Source: Hahella sp. CCB-MM4 (lineage in GTDB: Bacteria; Pseudomonadota; Gammaproteobacteria; Pseudomonadales; Oleiphilaceae). Taken from it: a stretch of 64,000 nucleotides of DNA. Of the stretch, positions 35,700 through 46,100 are shown in pieces. The stretch is taken from assembly GCF_002260525.1 (NCBI RefSeq), contig NZ_MRYI01000002.1, positions 248,001 through 312,000 of the forward strand, in the 5' to 3' direction. Position numbers and translations under genes: made by a program. The notes below the pieces were generated by a model. That model was not told the origin of the DNA. It was given only the letters and a program-made list of their open reading frames with translations, and did no database searches. Each line of letters begins with the position of its first letter. Position 1 is the stretch's first letter.

Positions 35700-35993
35700 T
35701 TACTTTTCGCGTTTAGCAGCTTTTCGAAATTTATTTTTGAGCAGTATTCCAATAAAAATAATGACTGCGTAAGAAATGTACTGAGCAACATAGAAAACGA
35801 TCTTAAACGTTAGCTCAGATCCCTGATCATCAACCATGTTGAAAGCGACAATAAGCCCCGGTGCGATTAGCGGCACCAGCACCGGAAGAGCACCATGAGC
35901 AAGAGCGTAGGAAAACTCAATCCCACACCACGAAATCGGGATACTTATCAAAGCCCAAGCGAGTGATATTTTTAGAGAATTCATTTTATCCAT
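35700..35993 (-). CDS. Small multi-pass membrane protein, unknown
   Basis: About 97 residues with three hydrophobic helices (LAWALISIPISWCGIEF, GALPVLVPLIAPGLIVAF, YISYAVIIFIGILL) and a basic C-terminus (KNKFRKAAKREK). The start is uncertain; an open frame extends to 36077 and ATGs lie at 35993 and 35984. The DNA is AT-rich. Not recognised. Confidence 0.5.
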   Translation of the reverse strand: MDKMNSLKISLAWALISIPISWCGIEFSYALAHGALPVLVPLIAPGLIVAFNMVDDQGSELTFKIVFYVAQYISYAVIIFIGILLKNKFRKAAKREK

Positions 35994-36123
35994 TGATCCA
36001 TACATCCTTACTTGGGCGAGCATTGTATCATTGTGGTCAAAGTGTTTAGCCACACTGCGATTTTCATGGAAGTGCATTAACTACAAGTATACACGGCCCC
36101 CAGTCTGTAATACCAAACTGATT

Positions 36124-36630
36124 CTAATTGGCGTTTTTGGTGCGTGGCTGGATTTTGAGAGCATGCTGAATTAGCTTTGCACGTTTATACACTGCATAGC
36201 TTCCCCAAATTCCTCCTACAACAACCAAGGAAATAGTCATCACAGCACCTGGTAAATAGCCATACCTTACAGAAAATGAGATAAGTAGTAGGAACAAGAG
36301 GGCTATGGGCAGGAGCTTTTTTAGCCGCCTATCGAACACGTTATATCCTCTATAGATAGTCAGATGATAAAAAAAGCACGTAACGCCTATGAGAATAATT
36401 AAAACGATGCCTTCCAGTTCATAAGAGGGGTTTGATATCAACAAGAAAGGAAAGAGGCTTCCAATTACGGACAAAATTTTATGTGCTCTATAGCCGCTTT
36501 CTTCCCAGAAAATAGAATAAAGGTGGTTCGAATCACTTTCAGATCTCGAAGACTGGATTACCCATTTAGGAATGAGGAAAACCACTCCTAATATGAGTAG
36601 GACAACGCCTATATAAATTAGTAAGCTCAT
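36124..36630 (-). CDS. Membrane protein, unknown
   Basis: A 168-residue protein with about five hydrophobic segments (LLIYIGVVLLILGVVFLIP, LFPFLLISNPSYELEGIVLI, YLPGAVMTISLVVVGGIWGS). No family recognised. It is in an AT-rich stretch with the neighbouring small membrane genes. Confidence 0.55.
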   Translation of the reverse strand: MSLLIYIGVVLLILGVVFLIPKWVIQSSRSESDSNHLYSIFWEESGYRAHKILSVIGSLFPFLLISNPSYELEGIVLIILIGVTCFFYHLTIYRGYNVFDRRLKKLLPIALLFLLLISFSVRYGYLPGAVMTISLVVVGGIWGSYAVYKRAKLIQHALKIQPRTKNAN

Positions 36631-36730
36631 GTCAGCCCATTCACATCAAATCATTACAAAATATCTCCACATCCTCCAGGAGAGTTAGCTGTTATAAAAA
36701 GTATTTGCCATCCTTTGAAAAACCCAACAT

Positions 36731-37216
36731 TTATATTCCTACTGCCCCAAGTACAAGAGCTATTAAAAATATCAAAATCAAATAACTAAATCGATACTTC
36801 CAACATCTAAAAATAAAAGCCAAAAAGGATAAATATGGTAGATATGGAGCTAAAGAACCAAAATTTAGCCGAATGAGAGCAAAAGAAAGTTCTATGTTGA
36901 TATACATCCCCCCACTCAACAAACAAATAAAGGTGAACTCCGTAAAGAACTTCTTACTAATTATCAAATCCTTAATTGTACGTGGCTGTTGAACAATTTT
37001 ATATCGACAACAAATCACTTCATTCATACCTATCAAAATAGACAGCCCAATAGCCATACAAGCTAACTGACTATATCCTTCATCGATAATGTACGTAACT
37101 CCTAATAAAAAACCGATAGCACATAGGCTTAACAATGAAATATGAAACTCTAGTGATACACGTTCACAATGATACAACCATCTTTCTTTTAACCTCACGC
37201 TATAATTAGAGCTCAT
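36731..37216 (-). CDS. Membrane protein, unknown
   Basis: A 161-residue protein with several transmembrane helices (LLSLCAIGFLLGVTYII, LACMAIGLSILIGMNEVI, LILIFLIALVLGAVGI). Its start overlaps the stop of the transglutaminase-like gene by 4 nt, so it is coupled to it and may be its membrane partner. Very AT-rich. Confidence 0.6.
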   Translation of the reverse strand: MSSNYSVRLKERWLYHCERVSLEFHISLLSLCAIGFLLGVTYIIDEGYSQLACMAIGLSILIGMNEVICCRYKIVQQPRTIKDLIISKKFFTEFTFICLLSGGMYINIELSFALIRLNFGSLAPYLPYLSFLAFIFRCWKYRFSYLILIFLIALVLGAVGI

Positions 37217-40131
37217 TTGAATACACCTAGCATTTTAAACGCGGCAAAGAGCCCCATAAATCCACCAATTAATGTTGCTATCTGTTCAGCCAAGACAACT
37301 GTGACACTTAAAGCCACGAGAACCTGAACGATAATAAATGAGATGAGCCAACCTATAAACAAGGCGGCCACTATATTCACAGCTATCTTCATCCACGATT
37401 GATGAGAAGTTAATCCGTTAACTATTTCTGTTAATATTGTTGCAATATTGGAAAAAAGATTAGTTGATGGGCTACTTGAGCTTGAATCAGCAGATAACGC
37501 CACAGTTAAACCAAATAGAGAGGATATTGATGGAATGTTAATAATCCCACCATTTTCCCCTCCACTGATCCGATATGCACCTACGCCATACTGCGGGTTG
37601 ATAATGGAATATCCACTCCCTTTCCATCCATTCACTGTAATCGGGCTCTGATGTACAGTTACTTCAAAGCCTTCTTGGATTGCTCGACGTATTTCATTTC
37701 GTGCCCCGTCATCAATGTTTATCGCGCTTAATTGTTCGGAATTCGCTTGAGTTAAAGTATAGATTCTCTGTCCCTGAGCCATGGCAATTGCTAAGGCTTT
37801 TACTGTACTAACGCCTTCTGCTGTACGTTCATTAGTAGAAAACATCATCTCAGGAATTTGGCTTTCGAATGCGCTACTACGAATGCCACTAGTCCGATTA
37901 AACGCCAACCAATCTTCATAACAATTGTTCTTACTTTCCGTATTAGACTGAATCCGGTCTACGTCCATCACCATACCGGCAAACAAATACTGTCTGGGTG
38001 CACCAAAGTAATAGGTTACCTGTGCATTCGTACCAAAGGTACCATAGGATGGGCTCCTATAACTCACAACATCCGATTCCCAAGCAGCTAGTTGATCCAA
38101 AGCATAGGTCATCGCCATATATCCTATAATGCCACTCTGGAGAATATTCCCCACCAAGTTGTGCTTGGTCAGACCGTTGTAGTTCTCAGATCTTGCCTTT
38201 GCCTCAACCTCTTCAAGATCTGTCTTTATTTGAGTAAGCTGTTTTGAGCTCATGCCCTGCATATCAATCCCGACCGCCTGGTATTCACCAGCCACCAGAC
38301 TGTTCTCACTAAATTTCCAGCCAGCTTGCGGAGAAATAAAGCCCAGACGAGATCGAATCGCCTGACCTAAGGACATTACTGGTGTTGTGGCAACGACTTC
38401 ACCGTCTTTCGTGATTTCGCCAACCATTCGAATCAGGTTGGCAGGTAATTGGCTCGGAAGTTCGTCCACGCTTGTAATACCTTCAGGAATATAACTGGCG
38501 ATAATCGCTTCATCCTCAGCAGTAGATGGACGGAATGAAATCGCCAGACGATGACCAACCAAATTAGGCGTTAGATCCTCCAATTCAGCAATTACCGCCC
38601 CCCATTCTTCGGGATCAAAGACTCCACCACTGACACTACCTAATTGAAGCCTGAATTTGTAAAACAGCGAACTGGGAAGCGCCGGAGCTACTTGTCTTGT
38701 CTCTTCCCGCAGGTAAGGCACCTGAATTTCGGAAATAGATAAGGCCGTGCTGGGTTGAATTTTCTGGCTTCCCAAAACCTGCTCTAAAGTCGCTTCGGCA
38801 TAATTCGTTTCCAGGTAGTCCTGAAGCTGTGCATTAAATGAAGTAAACTGTTCTTCAATAAAAGCTGAGTTAATTCCTTGGACCCAACCTTCTTCTTCAT
38901 TCACGATACTTCCCTGTTTAACTTGCGTTAAAAAGGATTCTCCATCAAATGGGATTGCACTCTTTAGGTCGACCCCTTCTGTATAGGTATATCGTTTAAA
39001 GCTGGGATCTAAACTTATCCACTTTCCATCAATTTGGGCTTCCACCCATACGTGTTCCAGTTCCGTCTCTTCCAGTGCTCCGCCATAACTGATCTGGCGA
39101 TGAGGAATACCGCCCTGACTCAAGAGGTTGGCAACCGCTTCCGGATACCTAACGTCTCCGATCCAGTTTTGAACTTCAACTGTGGGTAAAGCGACTGTAC
39201 CGTATACATAACGGGCCGGAACCCCCGATTTCCTCAAAAGGGCGATCAATAAGCTAGCGGTATCGAAAGCATTACCCTGCCTTGCCTCCAAGGTATAAGA
39301 GGCTCCTTGCATAACTCCGTAACTGGGTAGCCAGCGAATGTTGTCATGAACCCATTTATATAGTGTGAGCGGATCTTCGCCAACTTCATCCAATAGCGCC
39401 TGAACTTCATCAGTAGTTTGTGTGGCAGAATCTGTAGACAGGTAGACAGTCGGGTCAACTGCCGGCTCACCTGAATAACCCACAAGAGCTTCGACTTGTG
39501 ATTGATTGAGATAGATGTCTCTGGGTGGGGCAGCTACAAAATCGAAGTCGTTGCTGTAGCTTTGGCTGGCCCTTTCAAGAGGATAAGCCAGAAGATCAGT
39601 CAGTTTATCGAGTTCATGTTGTGCCTGATCTTGGTTATCTGCATTTTGAAGATCTTCAAGAGTAGAAACAATTTCTTCCATTTGCTGATTAAAGTTGGCA
39701 CTAAACATGTTCTGTCGCTCAAGTGCCTTTTTAGTTAGCAGCTTATCTTCCAAATGTTTTCTGTCTTGCTCGAGTAGATCCTGGAACTGATCATTGAGTG
39801 GTTCCAGCTGATCAATATACCTCGCCAGTTCCTGCCATCCCTTCTGGTCAACGTTTACGTCGCCACCACTATTTGAAACACGGCTACGCCAAGTTAAAGC
39901 TTCTTCTTGAAGCTGCTTGAGCGCTGCACTCAGCGGGCTAATGACCTCCAGTTGATTAAGAGGCTTAGGGGATGTCAGTTCACGGTATGAGGCGTAAACG
40001 TATGGGGTGTACCAAACGAAACTGACAACGAACAGTACAAATCCAGCGATGACACGCATTACTCTGCTAGCCGGGTAAAAGGCCGGGCTATTTTTCTCTT
40101 TAGCAGAACCAAGATTGATTTTCATTTTCAT
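37213..40131 (-). CDS. Transglutaminase-like protein lacking the catalytic Cys
   Basis: A 972-residue membrane-anchored protein: one N-terminal transmembrane helix (about 26-45), a coiled-coil region (about 105-190), a transglutaminase-like domain (about 240-385), a long unassigned region, and hydrophobic helices at the C-terminus. In the domain, the usual Cys of the G-N/D-C motif is Ala288 (QGNAFDTASLLIALLRKSGV), while His360 (EHVWVEA) and Asp375 (LDPSFK) remain. The start at 40131 has a close AAGGAGG; the ATG at 40125 is better spaced. It is 14 bp after the giant surface protein gene and coupled to a small membrane protein. Confidence 0.8.
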   Translation of the reverse strand: MKMKINLGSAKEKNSPAFYPASRVMRVIAGFVLFVVSFVWYTPYVYASYRELTSPKPLNQLEVISPLSAALKQLQEEALTWRSRVSNSGGDVNVDQKGWQELARYIDQLEPLNDQFQDLLEQDRKHLEDKLLTKKALERQNMFSANFNQQMEEIVSTLEDLQNADNQDQAQHELDKLTDLLAYPLERASQSYSNDFDFVAAPPRDIYLNQSQVEALVGYSGEPAVDPTVYLSTDSATQTTDEVQALLDEVGEDPLTLYKWVHDNIRWLPSYGVMQGASYTLEARQGNAFDTASLLIALLRKSGVPARYVYGTVALPTVEVQNWIGDVRYPEAVANLLSQGGIPHRQISYGGALEETELEHVWVEAQIDGKWISLDPSFKRYTYTEGVDLKSAIPFDGESFLTQVKQGSIVNEEEGWVQGINSAFIEEQFTSFNAQLQDYLETNYAEATLEQVLGSQKIQPSTALSISEIQVPYLREETRQVAPALPSSLFYKFRLQLGSVSGGVFDPEEWGAVIAELEDLTPNLVGHRLAISFRPSTAEDEAIIASYIPEGITSVDELPSQLPANLIRMVGEITKDGEVVATTPVMSLGQAIRSRLGFISPQAGWKFSENSLVAGEYQAVGIDMQGMSSKQLTQIKTDLEEVEAKARSENYNGLTKHNLVGNILQSGIIGYMAMTYALDQLAAWESDVVSYRSPSYGTFGTNAQVTYYFGAPRQYLFAGMVMDVDRIQSNTESKNNCYEDWLAFNRTSGIRSSAFESQIPEMMFSTNERTAEGVSTVKALAIAMAQGQRIYTLTQANSEQLSAINIDDGARNEIRRAIQEGFEVTVHQSPITVNGWKGSGYSIINPQYGVGAYRISGGENGGIINIPSISSLFGLTVALSADSSSSSPSTNLFSNIATILTEIVNGLTSHQSWMKIAVNIVAALFIGWLISFIIVQVLVALSVTVVLAEQIATLIGGFMGLFAAFKMLGVFK

Positions 40132-40145
40132 AACCTCCTTTACCC

Positions 40146-43100
40146 TTACAATGAATCAACCGGACTACAGAAATTTGCACTGTCACAAAACACACAACGG
40201 CGACGATTTAGTTTCCGTTCTGGATAGACGAGTACCGTAAAGGTCTCCTCCTTGGTGACACCGTGATAATCCGTTAATCGAAGGGTAAAGTAATGAACAC
40301 CTACTTGGTCTTGCGTGGGGGTCCACCTCAGACGTCCTGCGCCAGAATCCATTTGCAATTCCATCCCGGTAGGTGCTTCGATGAGTTCCATGTTTGCAAC
40401 TGCATATCCATCCGCATCTATTGCCTGAATAGTATATTTGTAGAGCTGACTGACATAAGCATCCGCTTTTGGACGGTTCAGCAATATTGGCTCTAGCCCA
40501 TTTCCGGAACCAGTCCCCGAGTCAGGATCTCCCGATTCATCACTCACATTGATAGTAAACTTTTGCTGAGTCCAGGCACCAAGACTATCCGTAACTTGGA
40601 CCGTCATCGTTTGCACAGTGTTGCTCATACTGACATCAGGAAGCCATTCGATAATTGCACTATCGCCAACCTGAGACATTCCAGGGGGGCCACTTAGAAG
40701 TTGATAACTCAGGGAGTCACCGTCAGCATCTACAGCAGATATCGTATAACGGAAGGGTTGACCAGCAATGGCTATGACACTGGTCTCTCCCAAGATCCAG
40801 GGTCTGCTATTAGCACCGGACAAATCACCAACTGCTATGCTGAACGTCTGCGTCGAAGCTGACCCACGAGAGTCTTTTACCATTACGTTTACAGGAAACA
40901 ACTGCGCAGCCTGACTGAACTCCGGCAACCAGGTTATTCGATTATTAAAAAGCGATAGTCCAACCGGGCCATCAGTAAGAAAATAACTGAAGCTATCCCC
41001 ATCATTATCTTCAGCAGTCAACGTGTATTCATATGGAATACCAACTGCGGCCGTCTGTACGGGTGAGCTTGTAATCACCGGCGGACTATTGACGCTTTCA
41101 TTAACCGGCAGAGTAAGCCTCTGTTCGGCATAACCTCCCTTGCCATCGTGAACCTCAATCAAAGCCTCAGCCGAACGCCCGACCCAATCTGAAGAAGGCA
41201 GCCAAGTAAAAAATCCAGAGTCAGAAATTTTCATGCCTTCTGCCGATTCCAGTAACTTATAAGTGAAATCAGTATCGTTATCCGGGTCACTCACGAGGAC
41301 CTGATATTCATACAACTGACCGGCATAGGCGCTACCATCAGGTATAGACTTAATCCTGGGTGCGTCGTTGTAGATAAAACCGATCGCTACATCGATCACA
41401 AAATACTGCTTCGTCACAGCCCCCTTGGAGTCAATGGCACTGATTTCGGCAGATTTGACACCAACATGTCGATATAGAGGAGTCCATTTGACCAGCCCGG
41501 TAGTGCTGTCGATCGTCATACCATCCTGCTTCCGACTCAGTGCATATGTGACAGTATCGCCTTCCGGGTCGACAGCATTAGCCTGATATTCATACTTGAA
41601 GTCCTCCTTGGCGGAAGTGTTTGGCGTTGTGGTAAACACTGGCGGCAAATTATCCGGTGGCGACACTATGAGTGTGATTACTTGCTCAGTACTCGCACCC
41701 GCCAGGTCTGTCACACGTATGGTGATAGTGTAGTTACCCTCAATGGGATTCTTAACACTCAGCCGCCCGGAATATTTGCCGACGAAAATATTGCTAGGTG
41801 GATCGATAAGCTCAAACTCATGACTGTCACCTCGATCGGGGTCGCTCACCGTTACTTGTAATCCTGTATTCTCCCCCACAGTTGTTTCCAACACAGAAGA
41901 ACTGGTAATAACGGGAGCAGTGTTTTGCTTCTGCATCGAGAGTGCATATGTCTGAGAGTCGTGCAGTCCAGCTTGATCCTTTGCGGACACTCTGACGACA
42001 GCGGCATGCACACTGTTGTTGCCCGTCAAACATTCGGACACCCCTTCAGGAACAACCAATTCCGCAATCAGGTCGCCTGACAAAGTTGAAACATCCACGG
42101 TGAAAGGCACCGTCACTGAGGCTCCAAGACTCAAACCGGAAATAGCCTGGGAACCAAGTTCCCGCGTCTCTCCATCAGATGACTGGAGTGAAACTTTGAG
42201 AGTAAAGTCAGAAGTTACAGACGCACGACCCCGGTTTTTCACCGTTACTGCAACAGTACCCGCAGCCTCATCAATCTTAAAGCCATGAACCGTCAAATCC
42301 GCCAGACCCGATGCCGGACGGTCAGGATAGGCATTGGCACGGAAGGTATTATATTTCAGCCAGCTCTTATCCGGGTTGAGTGGTACAGTCATATCATCAT
42401 TGATATTACTGACACTATAGGCATGCTGATTCCAGATGCTTCTCGTTCCCACCCAGGAATCGGAAGTGTCCTCGATGACCCTGATACCTGGATTCACTGG
42501 ATCATTAAAACTGTTGCTGGCTGCAACAATTTCAGCGTGACCATCATGATCGACATCCACGACAAGCGGATACTCATAGGCAGTCACACTAACATTTTCG
42601 ATTTCGTATATAACCTCTCCACTTACGCCGTCGTATACGCGCAAGTAGTATTCATCGCCATAGACGATTTCCATACGTCCATCGTCATTAAAATCGAAGG
42701 CGGAAGAACCGGTTTTTCCTGACGATTTATCTCGGGTTGGTTGGCTCCAGACAATATCTCCATTGGCATTGAAAACTGTATAGCGGCTACTTCCGGCTAC
42801 ACCTATTTCAGGTATGCCATCACCGTCCAGATCCGCCACCAAAGGAGGGCCACCATTACCTCCACCTACAATTTTCTTATCTTTCCATATGAGACTCCCG
42901 TCATGATTATAAAGAGAGAGATATCCATCCAATACATTGACGATCTCGGGGTAATCGTCATCGTCAAAATTGCCAAGCGCGGACGTCCCCTCTCCATTAG
43001 TAATAATACGCTTACCGGTATGGTCATATATCGTCGGTCCAGCAACTAACTCCATGTCGCCATCCAGATCAATATCAGCCGCATAGGTAAGAGGGCCAGA

Positions 43101-46100
43101 ATGGTTCTCTCCTTGTGGATTGGAACCATAGCGGTCTTTCCCGAGCCACTTCAGATTACCTTTATTGTCATATAAGGCACGTCCCAATATGATGTCAGGC
43201 GAGCCATCCTGATCCAAATCAGCAATAGCAGGACCGCCCCATTGGGCTTGTTCGTATGTATCCGCCTGCCATAACAACTCCCCTTGATAGGACAACGCTG
43301 AGAGCTTGCCCTGAATATCTATAATGACAATTTCCGTCGTACCATCACCATCAAGATCAGCTGCAGCCAAAGATCGCAGCGGGTAAGGCCGCACAGTTTC
43401 AGCGGTCCAGATATGCTTTCCATCTTTTGCCGAAATGGCTCGCAGGAATCCAGAGTATTGGTAACCACTTTTGCGGAAAGCCTGAAAGATGATAGCGATG
43501 TCATCATCTTCATCCAATTTGCCGTTGCCATTAGTGTCTTGCAGAGGTACCGCTATAGGAGCATGCATTACCTGGTTATATTCTGAATGTGGAATCACCT
43601 CCCCTGGGATAGGCCATTCCCATTTGATAACGGGTTCAAGCGCTCGCAAATCTTCAACTGGGTCTGAAGCACAATTTAGATTCTCATCCGCACGGTTATC
43701 GAGATAAAGCTCAGATCCTATCCAGTTAATCAATCCATTCTTACGGTCGATGTCCATTCCTTCAGGGCTATCGAGAAGACTGAATAACAGCGTATCGCCC
43801 TCGTTCGGATCTGTGGCATCGACGTCATATTCATATCGGAGATTCGCATCTCCCATGACAACAGGAGTGCTGATAATCGTCGGTGGCAGGTTTTCGGCAA
43901 TGGACAGAGTTAGCGTTTGCTGAGTTGTAGCTCCGCGGAGATCTTCTACCTCCACGACAATCTGATAATCACCAGCGGCTAATCCATCGATGTCAGCAGT
44001 CAGGCGACCAGTGCGGGAATCTATACTCAGGCCTTCCGGACCCGATATCAGAGTATAAGTGCGGGCATCTCCAGCATCAGCGTCTTCTGCCTCAATTTGG
44101 AAATTGAAATATTGTCCGGCCTGATGGCTCAGCTCAGCCTCACTGACGATTACTGGAGTTGAGTTAACATCCTCCACGTTCAGGGTAAACAACCGATTAT
44201 CAACCAGATTTCCAGGATCCATCACAGCCAACTCTACCAGCGCAGCACGAGCTTGATTGTTTCTGACATCACACTCTTCTACAACCGAGCTAACCGACAT
44301 ACTCACGTAGATATCCCCTGTTAAGAGATGCGGAAAGACACTAATACCTACACGAGAGGTTTCACCGGCTGCCAGCGCTGTCTGGCGCTGGATACCCAGC
44401 AGATTGCCGAGTTCAGGCGAGCCTACATAGAAGTACACATCTACCGGAGCTGTTACATCCTCCAAACCTCTGTTGGACAATGCTGTACTGAGCTGATACA
44501 CACCACCAGCACCTGGCTCCAGGAGGATAGAGCCCAGACGTAAGTCGGAGTGGTTAATCAAACGTGTTTCCGTACTAACCTCGCCATCAACTGAAACATC
44601 GCCAATATGGGTGGTGTAACACTGACTGTTTGCTTCCGCAACGGACTGCGTATATTCCGCCGAAGGAGTCCAAGCGATCAGTCCGCTGACCGGATCGATC
44701 GTCATAGCCTCTGGTGCCACATCTAACCGATATGTCAAGGAATCGCCATCAACATCGATCGCAGATGCAGAATAGGTATATGACAGTCCTTCAGGCGTAC
44801 TAAATGTCGGCTCACCTTGCAACATCGGCGCATCATTCACAGGCTGGATTGTCATAGACACAGTAACAATCGTGGAATCCTGGGTGCCGTCGTTGACCAG
44901 ATAGGTGAAGGAATCCAAACCGTTAAAGTTCTCCTGAGGCTGATAACTCAGGTTAGGTACTTCGCCGCTCAGTGTTCCGTGGGCCGGTGCGTCGACAACT
45001 ACAAAAGTTAGACTGTCTCCGTCAATGTCAGCTCCTTGCAGAACAACGTCGGCAGAGCTGTCCTCATCCAGTGCCAGAGTTAGTGATTGTGCAGTAGGTG
45101 GATCATTAACCGGTGTTACGGCAATGGAAATAGTTGCCTGTTGAGATTGTTCTTGACCATCACTGACTGTAAATACAAAGGCATCTTTCCCGTGAAAGTT
45201 CGCATTAGGCATATAGATTAATGCGGGCGCCTCACCGCTCAAGACACCATTCGTCGGTTGATTAATCAGCGTGTAGGTTAATGTATCCGCATCACTATCT
45301 AGCGCGGTCAAGGTAATAGCCAGAGCTTGGTCTTCAGAAACTGTCAGCGCCTGATCATTGGCCGAAGGTACATCATTGACGGGCGCTACGATGATATTGA
45401 CCGTTGCCTCATTGGACTCAAGATCCCCATCAATTACTTTAAAGTGCAGGCTATCCTGGCCGTTAAAATTCGCATTGGGCGTATAAGTCAATTCCTCACT
45501 ATTTTGGACGATGGTTCCGAACTGGGGTTCCTGAGTCACCAAGAATTGAGCTTCATCTGTATATTCGCCGGAGGCAATCAGCGTAAAGACAGTACTTTGA
45601 TCTTCATTGGTAGTAACTTCCTGATCCTCGGCCACTGGTGGCTCGGCACCACAGCTGCCTTCTCCCAGATAACGAAGGCGCAGGTAGCCCTTGCCATTTA
45701 GCGCATAGTTGGTAATAACCACCTTAGCCAAGGCACCGACCTTATACAGTCTATTAGCACCAGCTCCCTGCCGGTTCGTCCAGACTGGTATCGTAATCTC
45801 CTGATTCAGTAACCGGTTCATCGCCTGACGCATTGCACGGCTGTTTTTCACACCCGGTACAGAGTTAACCCAATCCCCCAACTCGAGAAGTTTGTCCTGT
45901 GGATCATATGGGTTGACATATTCGCTGGCATTCCCTGGCGGAAAAAGCGAGTTCACCAGAGCACTTTGTTTTACACTACCGTTCCATGACAACCAGATAA
46001 AATTGCCCTGGTTCACTCCGGGATACAAGGTGACCGAATCCCCTTCCGCCGGCAGAGAGTTGAGATCAACCGTCAATGGATACAGTGAGCATATATCTGC